Both the position numbers and the translations under genes were made by a program. The notes under the pieces were generated by a model. The model was not told where the DNA came from. It saw only the letters and a list, made by a program, of their open reading frames with translations, and searched no databases. From Hydrocarboniphaga sp. (lineage in GTDB: Bacteria; Pseudomonadota; Gammaproteobacteria; Nevskiales; Nevskiaceae): 64,000 nt of DNA. The stretch spans positions 1-64,000 of the forward strand of contig NZ_JAQGNT010000097.1 of assembly GCF_028291725.1 (NCBI RefSeq), written 5' to 3'. Position 1 is the stretch's first letter, and each line of letters opens with the position of its first letter. Shown one piece after another: positions 18,412 through 27,617 of the stretch.

Positions 18412-18674
18412 CTTCCGTTCCTCATTATCGGTTCAGCTGCGTCTGCCTAAGCCGCGTCACCGAGAATCTTCGTCGGCAGGCAGCCTGGGATTCAAAAAGA
18501 TGGCCCATGCCATCGCGTGGTGTAACCGGGACACTTGCGGAGACGTCAAACAGTCTCGGCGGAAGCTCGGCGTCTGCGCAGGCAAGCCGTCGCGGATTAT
18601 AGCCGGTCGGCCAGACCGGCTCCCCGGCTTCGTTGCCCGAACACGGGTGTGCAGGCCACAATCAAGGCTAATAC
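18412..18674. promoter_or_regulatory. Divergent intergenic region between the two polysaccharide operons
   Basis: This 263-bp spacer must hold promoters for the minus-strand rml/kps operon and the plus-strand glycosyltransferase operon. A perfect 7-bp stem with 5-nt loop (GCCGGTC-GGCCA-GACCGGC, 18602-18620) lies 54 nt before the plus-strand ATG and could be an operator or leader hairpin. No convincing sigma-70 hexamers could be picked by eye. Confidence 0.5.
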
Positions 18675-21600
18675 ATGAAGCATGACAGGCGGAGGGGATC
18701 GGCTTTGTCGTCGTGGCTGAATCGCATTCTCCGTCGCAAGCCGCCACCGGTCCGGTATCGCGGGCACCTCGACGCCCTGCGTGACTTCGTGGCCGACGGC
18801 TGGGCGATCGATTTCCAGGCGCCCGAGCGGCCGGTCATCGTCGAGTTGCTGGTCGACGGCGTCGCGGTCGTCGAAACCCTGGCGGACCGGCCACGCGCCG
18901 ACCTCAAGCAGGCGCTGATCGGCAACGGCTTCCACGGCTTCGTTGTCGCCCTGCCCGAGGCCGCCTTCGACGGTCGCCATCACGCGATCAGTGCCCGGAT
19001 CAAGGACACCGGCCACCTGCTGGTCGGCTCATGGGACACCGTGCTGCTCAACCCCGAATGGAGAGCGGGCTACGACGGCGCGGTCACCGGCGTCGAGGAA
19101 GGCGCGGTGCTGCGCGGCTACTGCCGCAGCCTCGGCGCCGATCCCGCTCCGTTGATCATCGACCTGATGCTCGACGGGGTCCGCATCGCCCAGGCCACGG
19201 CCTCGGGCGCCGCACCGATCAACGAGTTGGCAGACGGCTGCGGATTCGGTTTCGACCTGGCCAAACTAGGGCGACCCGATTTGCTGTCAGCCACGCTGGA
19301 GTGCCGTATCGCCGGTACCACGGTGGCATTCCCTGCCAGCGCCGCGGTACACCGCGCCATTGCGCTCGAAAACCTGCGGCTGCTCGACGGCGCCCTGGTG
19401 GGCACGATCCCTATGCCGCCGTTCCTGCCGGTGGATACGGCGATCGACCTGCTGCTGGATTCGGCGCCGGTCGATGACGTGACCTGGACGTCCGCGCCAG
19501 GTCGTCACGGCATCGTGCTGCGGCAGTTTCGTGTGCCCTTATCGGCGCAGCAGCAGGAGGCCGCAGCAGCGCTGAGCTTCGAGGCACGCTTGCGCGATCT
19601 CGGCTATCAGCTCGGCCGGCCTCGTCACACGGTGCAGGAGGCCCCGAAGAACCTGCTGGCCAACGCCTTGTTCCAGCAATGGCAGGGCAAGTGCCCCGCG
19701 TCCTGGCAGCTTACGCAAACCCGGCTGCTGCGCTGTCTGCCCGAGCATTGCCTGCTCGATCTGGCCGACGCCGAGCTGCCCTGGTTCGGACCGCTCGCGC
19801 TGCGACTCGATCTGGCCCAGCCCGGCGACGAGCTTGCGGCAGCACCGGCACCGGTCACGCTGTTGTCGCAAACGCTAGGCATCGACTCACTGCCATCGGC
19901 CCAGCCGCTGGATTTCGTGCTGGTGGCGCGCGCCGACAAACCGGCTCGGGCCGAGCTGGTGCTCGAGATCGAAGACATCGACGGCTCCCGCGCCGAGGTT
20001 CGCGCGCCGCTGCAGCTACTGCCCCGATGGAGCCACCAGGCCACCCGGCTGTCACTGCCGGCGAGGGCCGCCACCTCGCGCTCGGCACTATTGAAGGCAC
20101 GATTGAAGATCGACGTCCTGGACGATGTCGGCGTCGTCCACTTCGCCGCGGCCGGACTCGGCCTCGAGGGTTTCGAATGGAAGCCGGCCATGTCGCCGGT
20201 GCCGGACGACGTGGCCGACGGTGTCCGGCCCGACCCGAACGCAGTCACCAACGGCAGCTTTCGCGACTGGAGCCACGGCCTCGAATTCGAAAACCCCGGG
20301 CGGCGTCTGGAAACGGCAGACCGCTGGTTCCTGCGCAGCGATTCGACGCCGGCAGCGCTGACCATCGTGCTGGAGAAAATTGCGCTGCAGGATGGCAGCC
20401 GCAATCAGCCGCCTCGCGAACTGTACGGGCTCGGCATGCTCGGCGAATCGCGATCCGTAATCCGGATGGAAACCCCGCTCGATCCGCTGAGCCTGCGCAT
20501 GGGGGCCCCGGAAATCCTGCGGTTCTACGCCGCGCGCAAGCCGCATCGGGACACCGCAGCAGCAGCTCCCATCGAACGTATCGCCCTGATCCAGCGCAGC
20601 CGGCGGCCAGGCTCGCCCGGCGTTCCGGTCGCGAGCCACGACGAGATTCTGTGCACGATTGCGCGACGCGTGATCCCGAGCCAGGCCGGCCGCTACCACC
20701 AGTTCAAGCTGCCGCGTCTGAACATCGACTGGTCGGCGTTATCGACCCGCTTCGATCTCGCGACCGCCGACCAGGGCACGGTGTTGCTGGCGTTCGAGTT
20801 CGCCGGCGAGATCGACTGCGTGCTGGCCGACGTATTCCTCGGCACGCAACAAAGTAGCGTCGCCGCGGTCCGCGAGGCTGGCCATGGCCGAGAAAAGATC
20901 AGCGACAGCCGCGAAGCCGGCTATATCGGCCTTGAGGACCCCAACATCATCAATCAGCTCGACCTGATCAAGGGCCTGGCGGCATGGGGCCGCGGCGAGC
21001 CGATCACGCTGGCCGCCGGCGCCGCCGAAACCGGCGATGTCGAAACCGGTGCAGCTGCCAGCGGCGTGCGCTGGTCACTGCCGCACCTGAATTTCCCGTC
21101 CGTCGAGATCGTGATTCCGGTCTACAACGCGCCGCAGGACGTGCTGAACTGCCTGCGTTCGATCGAGCGCAATACCGGCGTGCCTCACCTGTTGACACTG
21201 GTCGACGACGCCTCCGACGCAGAAACCGAACAGCAATTGCTGCGTTATGCGCGCGGCCGACCCTGGGTCAAGGTGATCCGCAACGACGCCAATCTCGGCT
21301 ACACGCGAACCTCGAATATTGGTCTGGCCCAGAGCGCGGCGCAGTGGGTGCTGCTGCTCAACAGCGACACGCTGGCGACGCCCGGCTGGCTGGAAGGCCT
21401 GGTCGAGTGTGCCCTGTCCGATCCGGCCATCAAACTCGTCGGCGCGCTGTCCAACGCCGCCTCCTGGCAATCCGTGCCCGAGCTGTTCGACAGCCGCGGC
21501 AAGTTCAAGATCAATGCGCTGCCCGACGGCTGGTCCGCGGACGATGTCGCCGCGCTGGTCAGACGCGAATCGGCTCGCGCCTTCCCGCGCGTGCCACTGC

Positions 21601-21968
21601 TCAATGGCTTCTGCACGATGATCGAGCGCGACGCGCTCGAGCGCCTCGGCTATCTCGACGAGATCGCGTTTCCTGTTGGTTATGGCGAGGAAAACGACCT
21701 GTGCCTGCGAGCAGTCAAGGCGGGCTATCAGTTGGCGATCGCCGACCACGTCTACGTCTACCATGTGAAGTCGGCGAGCTTCGGCAACGAGCGCCGCGAC
21801 CTGCTCTCCAAGCAAGGGCAGGAACAGCTGATGCGGAAGCACCCGGACGTCGATCTGAAGCGAGAGCAACAGAAGCTGATGGACCTGCCCGCGCTGGTCG
21901 AGCTGCGTTCCGCGCTGGTCGAACGCTTATCTGGCCTGCCGATGCCGGCTCACCCCGAGCGCGCCTGA
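18675..21968 (+). CDS. Large GT2 glycosyltransferase with three N-terminal accessory modules
   Basis: Encodes 1097 residues. Residues about 28-300 contain two clear copies and one degenerate copy of a beta-rich module (for example DGWAIDFQAPERPVIVELLVD with ADRPRADL and GNGFHGFVVALP; then VLRGYCRSLGADPAPLIIDL with CGFGFDLAKLG). Residues about 300-800 are a long beta-rich region of unknown fold. The GT2 catalytic domain occupies about 808-1040: VEIVIPVYNAP, VDDASDAETE, LLNSDTLATPGW, GYGEENDLCLRAVKAGY. It starts the divergent plus-strand operon and is followed by the next gene after one base. Confidence 0.85.
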   Translation: MKHDRRRGSALSSWLNRILRRKPPPVRYRGHLDALRDFVADGWAIDFQAPERPVIVELLVDGVAVVETLADRPRADLKQALIGNGFHGFVVALPEAAFDGRHHAISARIKDTGHLLVGSWDTVLLNPEWRAGYDGAVTGVEEGAVLRGYCRSLGADPAPLIIDLMLDGVRIAQATASGAAPINELADGCGFGFDLAKLGRPDLLSATLECRIAGTTVAFPASAAVHRAIALENLRLLDGALVGTIPMPPFLPVDTAIDLLLDSAPVDDVTWTSAPGRHGIVLRQFRVPLSAQQQEAAAALSFEARLRDLGYQLGRPRHTVQEAPKNLLANALFQQWQGKCPASWQLTQTRLLRCLPEHCLLDLADAELPWFGPLALRLDLAQPGDELAAAPAPVTLLSQTLGIDSLPSAQPLDFVLVARADKPARAELVLEIEDIDGSRAEVRAPLQLLPRWSHQATRLSLPARAATSRSALLKARLKIDVLDDVGVVHFAAAGLGLEGFEWKPAMSPVPDDVADGVRPDPNAVTNGSFRDWSHGLEFENPGRRLETADRWFLRSDSTPAALTIVLEKIALQDGSRNQPPRELYGLGMLGESRSVIRMETPLDPLSLRMGAPEILRFYAARKPHRDTAAAAPIERIALIQRSRRPGSPGVPVASHDEILCTIARRVIPSQAGRYHQFKLPRLNIDWSALSTRFDLATADQGTVLLAFEFAGEIDCVLADVFLGTQQSSVAAVREAGHGREKISDSREAGYIGLEDPNIINQLDLIKGLAAWGRGEPITLAAGAAETGDVETGAAASGVRWSLPHLNFPSVEIVIPVYNAPQDVLNCLRSIERNTGVPHLLTLVDDASDAETEQQLLRYARGRPWVKVIRNDANLGYTRTSNIGLAQSAAQWVLLLNSDTLATPGWLEGLVECALSDPAIKLVGALSNAASWQSVPELFDSRGKFKINALPDGWSADDVAALVRRESARAFPRVPLLNGFCTMIERDALERLGYLDEIAFPVGYGEENDLCLRAVKAGYQLAIADHVYVYHVKSASFGNERRDLLSKQGQEQLMRKHPDVDLKREQQKLMDLPALVELRSALVERLSGLPMPAHPERA

Positions 21969-21969
21969 G

Positions 21970-23073
21970 ATGCTCACACCGAAACTGGTATTCGTATTGC
22001 CAGCCGCCGGCGGCGGCGGCGGCGCCCATTCCGTAGTGCAGGAATCGATCGGACTGCGCCGCTTCGGCGTGCCGGTGTCGATCGCGGTTCCGGCGGAATA
22101 CCACACGCGTTTCGTCGTCAATTATCCGGAGCTCGGCACCCAGGGCGTACCGATTCCGATTTACGCGGACGCCGCAGCACTGGCGTCGCTGATTGCCGAT
22201 TGCGACCTGGTCTGCGCGACCACGAATGGCTCGGTGCGGCATATTGCCGACGCGCTGGAGCTTGTCGATCGCGCTGCCCGCCCGCGCATCGCTTACTACA
22301 TCCAGGACTACGAGCCCTTGTTCTACCCGCCCGGTTCACCGGAATGGGATGAGGCGCGCCAGTCGTACACCCGGCTGCCGGGCTGCACGCTATTCGCGAA
22401 GACCCGCTGGCTGTGCAACATCGTCTACGAGAACCACGGCGTCCGCGTCGCCAAGGTTGAACCCAGCCTGGACCACGACATCTACTATCCCGGACTTTCG
22501 GGCGGACTTTCGGGCGGACTTTCGGGCGACCGTGGCGGTCTTAGCGTATTGGCGATGCTGAGGCCACAGACGCCGCGTCGCGCGCCGCTACGTACCCTGA
22601 GGATCATGGAGGCTCTGGCACAGCGCTATGGCGACCAGGTCGGCCTGCAGGTGTTTGGCAGCAGCGACACCAAACTGCAAGAGATGGGCATTAAGCTTTC
22701 GCCGCTGATCCGTAATCATGGCAGCCTGCTGCGCACCCAAGTGCCCGAAGTGATGCGCAATGCCAGCCTGTTTCTCGATCTATCCGACTACCAGGCTTTT
22801 GGGCGCACCGGCATGGAGAGCATGGCCTGCGCCTGCATTCCGGTGGTGCCCAGCCTCGGCGGCAGCGGCGAATACGCGGTGGACCGGGTCAACGGCTACG
22901 CGGTCGATACCCGGTCGGACCAGCAGATCCTGGAAGCGGTTGGCCACTTCGTCGGGCTATCGCCTGCCCAACAGGGCCAGATGAAGATCGCCGCATTGAC
23001 CACAGCGGCACGTTTCACAATTACCAGGACGGTTCTGAGCGAGTTGACGCTTTTCGATTCGATCACACAATAA
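21970..23073 (+). CDS. Family 4-like glycosyltransferase (GT-B fold)
   Basis: Encodes 367 residues, starting one base after the upstream stop. The N-terminal Rossmann half has a Gly-rich loop (FVLPAAGGGGGAHSV). The C-terminal half has SVLAMLRPQTPRRAP, FLDLSDYQAFGRTGMESMACACIPVVPS and GGSGEYAVDRVNGYAVDTRS, the GT4 nucleotide-sugar site with Glu of an EX7E-type motif. The inter-domain linker contains GLSG three times, encoded by a 12-bp tandem repeat. The donor sugar is not predictable. Confidence 0.85.
   Translation: MLTPKLVFVLPAAGGGGGAHSVVQESIGLRRFGVPVSIAVPAEYHTRFVVNYPELGTQGVPIPIYADAAALASLIADCDLVCATTNGSVRHIADALELVDRAARPRIAYYIQDYEPLFYPPGSPEWDEARQSYTRLPGCTLFAKTRWLCNIVYENHGVRVAKVEPSLDHDIYYPGLSGGLSGGLSGDRGGLSVLAMLRPQTPRRAPLRTLRIMEALAQRYGDQVGLQVFGSSDTKLQEMGIKLSPLIRNHGSLLRTQVPEVMRNASLFLDLSDYQAFGRTGMESMACACIPVVPSLGGSGEYAVDRVNGYAVDTRSDQQILEAVGHFVGLSPAQQGQMKIAALTTAARFTITRTVLSELTLFDSITQ
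22492..22527 (+). repeat. Three perfect in-frame copies of a 12-bp repeat
   Basis: GGACTTTCGGGC occurs three times without interruption and on codon boundaries, encoding GLSG-GLSG-GLSG in the linker between the two domains of the GT4 protein. Copy number changes would keep the frame and alter linker length by four residues each. Confidence 0.95.
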
Positions 23074-23106
23074 GTATCCACAATAAATGCAAATTAAATA
23101 GCGGGC

Positions 23107-23123
23107 AGCACGAAGGGCGTGCT
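23107..23123 (+). terminator. Possible weak hairpin terminator after the GT4 gene
   Basis: AGCACG-AAGGG-CGTGCT forms a perfect 6-bp stem followed by TTATGCTT, 33 nt after the GT4 stop at 23073. The U-tract is poor, so this may only attenuate read-through into the next gene. Confidence 0.3.
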
Positions 23124-23289
23124 TTATGCTTCGGTCGGAGTTGTTGCGCTGTCCGGAACCGTTAGTATCCGCACACGGGGCCTTCTTGTTTCGACGCAAT
23201 TCAACTGATGCTGGTCAAGGTGGCCGTCCGGGCGTACGGTGCCGCTCGGCTCGACCAGGCATTTTCCACAGTGTGGGGATGGGGTGGGT

Positions 23290-26200
23290 ATGGCTGATTC
23301 GCAGTACTTGAAACCGGCGGTACGGACAAAGGAGTCCGACGCCAGCCCAGGCTCAGCTCCCGACGCCCTGTTGCGCGCCATCGAGGCGCTGCGGCGCTCG
23401 GTCGAGCTGTCTACCCGGCAGACCGAAAGATTGACCACGGCCGTCATCCAGGCGCTGGCCCGTCTGGAACAGGGGCCAGCCGCGCAACCGCCGGCCACGA
23501 CCACGTCACTGCAGGCCGCCGCGAACAAGAAAACCGTCAACTGGGTAATCGGGCCGCCCGACAATATCGGCTGGGCTTATGGCAACAACGCCAAGCGCCT
23601 GTCCGCCCGCCTGATGTCCTACCGCCACATGATATCGGCAACCGAGCGCACCGATGTCGCGATCTACTTCGACGCGATTGTCGCCGATCGTTATCCGGCT
23701 CCGGCGAAAAAATCGATACTGCGCATCGGCGGCCCGCGACCGCTGGATCGGCTTTACGGCGACAACGTCGAGGCGATGCGCGAAGCGTTCCAGAAATTCG
23801 ATGCGATCATCGCTCTCAATGGCGAACTCTATCAGCGTGCGCTGAAAGCACACCGCAATGTGCACCTGATCCCCAATGCGCTCGATCTGAAAGAATGGCA
23901 TCCGTCGAAGCTGACCGCGAACGAGGGACGGACCTTCACAGTGGGTTTCGCCGCAAGCCTGAAATCCTCGGCCGAAGCCGAGATCAAGGGGCTCGACATC
24001 GCGCTGGCAGCGGCCGCGCGACTGGGCGCACCGGTCGTGCAGACGTCCAGAGGCAAGGAGCAGATTCCGCACGAGCGGATGATCCCGGATTTCTATTCCA
24101 AGATCGATGTACTGGTCTGCCCGGTGGCTCCGGGCCGCGAAGGCACGTCCAACGTCATCATGGAGGCGCTTGCGCTGGGGATTCCAGTGGTGACCACGGT
24201 TCACGCCGGCTACCACGGCGAGTTCCTGGTCGACGGCAAGCACGCGCTGATCCGCGAGCGTAACGAACTGATGTTCGCAGAAGCGCTGGCAACGCTGCAG
24301 CGCGATCCCAGGCTGAGGCGGCGGATCGGCGGCGATGGCCGTAGTTTCGCGGAACGGCATCATGATCTGTCGCTCGTTGCCCGCGATTACGCCAATGTGA
24401 TCGGCGGTGCACGCAGCACCCGGACGCCGGCGACGACAGCGCGCAAGAAAATCTCGTTCGTACCTTTCTGGGAGCCGGCCGCCAATTTTGGCTCGTCGCG
24501 TCTGCGTGCCAAGTATCCGTCTGAGTTCCTGAGCCGGGCCGGGCAGGTCGAAGTCGGGCTCGGCTACGATCCGGCGGCCGATATCGTCATCGTGATCCAG
24601 TCCTGCAGCGACGAGATCATGAAGCAGCTCAACGCCAATACGCAGCAGTTCGTGATCTACGATGTCTGCGACAAGTACTATGAGAATCCGCGGCTGTTCA
24701 AGCATCTGGATCCGCCGGTCGATTCGCTGGCGCGGTTCCACGAATTGGCTGAGCGCGCCGACCTGCTGCTCACGCCGTCGCGCGAACTGAAAGCCGACAT
24801 CGCATCGCGGTTGCCGCTCAAACCGGTCAAGCATGTCGTTGAGCCGGTCGACTACGGCACCACACCGCTACCCTGCGCGTCGGCCGACAACAAGCTCGTA
24901 CTGTGGTTCGGCAACCCGGATCGCGGCAATTTCGAAAGCAGCAAGTGGATGATCGACCGGCTGTGCAGCATTCACGGCTACCAGCCGCTGATTGTTTCGC
25001 GCAAGAGTTTCTTCAAAAAATATCCAGAATATCTGGAGCACTGCGTCGACTGGTCGATCGAGGCGATGACCGACGCTTTCTCCAGGGTCGGGGTCTGCGT
25101 GCTCGCGCACGACCAGGCCGAGCAGGCCAAGAGCCCCAACCGCTTCGTCGCCGCAATGATGCACGGCGTACCGACGCTGGTACACCAGTCACCGTCGTGT
25201 GCCGATATCCTGGCCGAGACCGGGCACGATTTCGCAGTGATCAAGTCCGAACGCGATCTGGACCGATCGATCGCCAAGCTCGCTTCCAGCGAGTTCCGCG
25301 ATCTGTTTGTCCGTCGCGTACAGCGCCATCTCAACAGCCAGTACGGCGAGAAAGCGATCGCGACCATCTACACCGATGTGTTCAACGACTACACCTATCC
25401 GCGCGCCGTATTCTCCGTGCGGCCGCGCCGGATCGCGTTCGTGTCGCACAACCTGGCGGTCGGCGAAGGCGCGCCCTGGAGTCTGCTCGAACTGGTTACC
25501 GGGCTCGCCGGCAGCGATATCACGCCCTTCGTTTTTTCCGCCGCCAATGGCCCCTTGCTGGCGCAGTACCGCAGCGCCGGGATACCAGTCGAAGTCTTCG
25601 ATCTGCATGCCCGGCATACAGTCAAAGTATTGAATACGCAATACGCCAACCTGACCGCGGCATTCACCAGCTTCCTGAAGACCAACGAGATCGAGGCGGT
25701 GATTTGCAACACCGTCAAGTCGGCACCGTTTGCGAGCATCGCGCGTCGCCTCGGCATCCCGGCGACGGTGATCGTGCGCGAATCCTATAGCGCCGACGAA
25801 CGCTTCTCACATTTCAGCGGCGACGCAAAACGTGCGGCGATAACCGGCTTGTGCGCCGCGGAGCACGTGGTGTTTGTCGCCCGGTCCAGTCACGACATCT
25901 GGGCCGACCAGCCTTTCGGCGGGCGCGTTCACGTGATTCATAACGGCATCTCGCCAGCACGCTTCGCCGAAGATGCGGCCCTCGACAAGCTGCAGGCGCG
26001 GGAACAGCTCGGATTGCCGGCGGACAAGGTCATTGCCTTGTGCGTGGGCACGATCAACACGCGCAAGGGGCAGCGCGAAATCATGGAAGCGTTCGCCGAG
26101 CTGCCGGCGGAATTCCGCGACAAGGTTCAGCTGGTGTTTCTCGGCGCGGTCGAGAATTCCCAGCTCAGCGACTTCAAACGCAGTTTCCAGGCGCTGCCGG

Positions 26201-26580
26201 ACGACGTACGGGCGCAGGTCAGCACCATCGAGGCGACGGACCGGGTCACACTGTTCTATCGCGCCGCCGACATATTTCTGATGAATTCGTCATCGGAAGC
26301 TTATCCGCGCAGCATCGTGGAAGGTCTCTATTTCGGGCTGCCGGCGCTGTCGACGCCGGTGTTCGGCGTCAAGGAGCAGATCCGTGACGGTGAAACCGGA
26401 TTGCTGTACGAGTTCGGCGACATGCCGGCCTGGAAAGCCGCGCTGACGCGTCTGGTCGACGAGCCCGAAGTCCGCGAGCGCATGTCGGCGGCGGCGGCGC
26501 GCTCGTTCTGGATGCTGACCGGCTACAACGAAATGCTGATGGCCTACAAGGCCATCATCGCCGACATGCTGCAAAGCTAG
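23290..26580 (+). CDS. Glycosyltransferase with three GT4-like modules in tandem
   Basis: Encodes 1096 residues from the ATG at 23290, preceded by a GGGGATGGGG purine tract; a GTG at 23239 is an alternative. Residues about 24-62 are a heptad-rich coiled coil. Module 1 (about 80-372) has the GT4 site GREGTSNVIMEALALGIPVV. Module 2 (about 385-700) is divergent: SPNRFVAAMMHGVPTLVH replaces the usual E-rich loop, so it may be inactive or bind only. Module 3 (about 714-1096) is canonical: FVSHNLAVGEGAP, VGTINTRKGQREIMEAF and SEAYPRSIVEGLYFGLPAL. Such polymodular enzymes can build an oligosaccharide stretch alone. Confidence 0.88.
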   Translation: MADSQYLKPAVRTKESDASPGSAPDALLRAIEALRRSVELSTRQTERLTTAVIQALARLEQGPAAQPPATTTSLQAAANKKTVNWVIGPPDNIGWAYGNNAKRLSARLMSYRHMISATERTDVAIYFDAIVADRYPAPAKKSILRIGGPRPLDRLYGDNVEAMREAFQKFDAIIALNGELYQRALKAHRNVHLIPNALDLKEWHPSKLTANEGRTFTVGFAASLKSSAEAEIKGLDIALAAAARLGAPVVQTSRGKEQIPHERMIPDFYSKIDVLVCPVAPGREGTSNVIMEALALGIPVVTTVHAGYHGEFLVDGKHALIRERNELMFAEALATLQRDPRLRRRIGGDGRSFAERHHDLSLVARDYANVIGGARSTRTPATTARKKISFVPFWEPAANFGSSRLRAKYPSEFLSRAGQVEVGLGYDPAADIVIVIQSCSDEIMKQLNANTQQFVIYDVCDKYYENPRLFKHLDPPVDSLARFHELAERADLLLTPSRELKADIASRLPLKPVKHVVEPVDYGTTPLPCASADNKLVLWFGNPDRGNFESSKWMIDRLCSIHGYQPLIVSRKSFFKKYPEYLEHCVDWSIEAMTDAFSRVGVCVLAHDQAEQAKSPNRFVAAMMHGVPTLVHQSPSCADILAETGHDFAVIKSERDLDRSIAKLASSEFRDLFVRRVQRHLNSQYGEKAIATIYTDVFNDYTYPRAVFSVRPRRIAFVSHNLAVGEGAPWSLLELVTGLAGSDITPFVFSAANGPLLAQYRSAGIPVEVFDLHARHTVKVLNTQYANLTAAFTSFLKTNEIEAVICNTVKSAPFASIARRLGIPATVIVRESYSADERFSHFSGDAKRAAITGLCAAEHVVFVARSSHDIWADQPFGGRVHVIHNGISPARFAEDAALDKLQAREQLGLPADKVIALCVGTINTRKGQREIMEAFAELPAEFRDKVQLVFLGAVENSQLSDFKRSFQALPDDVRAQVSTIEATDRVTLFYRAADIFLMNSSSEAYPRSIVEGLYFGLPALSTPVFGVKEQIRDGETGLLYEFGDMPAWKAALTRLVDEPEVRERMSAAAARSFWMLTGYNEMLMAYKAIIADMLQS

Positions 26581-26647
26581 TGTCGTGAGTGGTACTAAAA
26601 AACCTTGACGAGCTGCAATGCACCTCAACCCTACACAGGATGACAGC

Positions 26648-27595
26648 ATGACGATTGAAACTGCCGATGCAACCGCGCCCGCAACAAAACCCGCTGATGC
26701 AGCAGCACTCACCGCGACGCTCGGAGCCATCGTCGCGCAGGCGGTCGAAGTCAGGAAGGCCGCCACCGCCGAATCGCTGCTGTTCAACTATGTGCTCAAC
26801 AATGGCGCGCCCAAGGATCGCCATCTTCAGTCGATGATGAAAGTGATGCAGACCGCCGTGGATCTCGGCTACGAAAGCTGGCCGGCCGAGATCAGGAACC
26901 TGTCAGTACGCCGTGATCTTTTGCATATCGACTGCGGATCGACGCTGTACGGCCCGGTGTTTCGTGCGCTGGGCACGACCAGCTACACGGGGATCGACAA
27001 GCAGCTGACGCCGACGCGCAAGAAATTCCGCAGTCATCTCGAGAAGAAAAACGTCGATACCGGCTTTTCGATGGTCGATGTGATGCGCCTGATTCCCGGC
27101 CTGAGCTACATGCAGACCGAGGAAATCGTATTCCGCGAAGCGTTCGATCTGGCCCTGATGCAGGCCGTCACGCACACCACGCCGTCGGTCCAGACCCTGT
27201 TCTCGCAAATTCACCGGTCGCTGCGCCCAAACGGCGAAATCTGGTTCATGCACGAGAACTTCTATAGCTGGAGCGGACATCTGACTCACCCGCGCACTCC
27301 GTCCAAGTACGACCCCTCAGACACCGGACAGGCGACGATGGTGGACTGGGGCCATATCGATTTTCCGGCGCCTGAGGGGCACCGACTCGGCGCTTTCAAC
27401 CGGCTGACGCTGACCGAACTGCGCAAAATCACCAACGCCTATTTCGAAGTCTCGCAGTGGATCGAAATACCGGAGCGCAGCAGCGTCAAAGAGCGGCTGA
27501 CTCCGGCTCTGCGCGCCAAGCTGTCCGCGTACTCCGACAGCGATCTGACCACCAAGCAAATCGTTTGCCGCGCCGTCAAGCGCGAGTTGTTCTGA
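26648..27595 (+). CDS. Class I SAM-dependent methyltransferase-like protein
   Basis: Encodes 315 residues. The ATG at 26648 is preferred over 26618 because AGGATGACAG precedes it. After an Ala/Thr-rich leader, a helical region precedes the SAM-binding motif LLHIDCGSTLYGPVFRALG and the acidic residue in YTGIDKQ. FDLALMQAVTHTTPSVQTLFSQIHRSLRPNGEIWFMHE corresponds to motifs IV-VI. It probably methylates a sugar or the chain end of the polysaccharide. The motif I loop (DCGSTLYG) is not the classical GxGxG, which lowers confidence in activity. Confidence 0.65.
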   Translation: MTIETADATAPATKPADAAALTATLGAIVAQAVEVRKAATAESLLFNYVLNNGAPKDRHLQSMMKVMQTAVDLGYESWPAEIRNLSVRRDLLHIDCGSTLYGPVFRALGTTSYTGIDKQLTPTRKKFRSHLEKKNVDTGFSMVDVMRLIPGLSYMQTEEIVFREAFDLALMQAVTHTTPSVQTLFSQIHRSLRPNGEIWFMHENFYSWSGHLTHPRTPSKYDPSDTGQATMVDWGHIDFPAPEGHRLGAFNRLTLTELRKITNAYFEVSQWIEIPERSSVKERLTPALRAKLSAYSDSDLTTKQIVCRAVKRELF

Positions 27596-27617
27596 ACATG
27601 GGTGCAAACTCGCTTTG

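Noticed and set aside
23239-23289. Upstream GTG start for the three-module glycosyltransferase
   Set aside because: The ATG at 23290 has a better purine-rich leader, and the extra 17 residues look non-coding.
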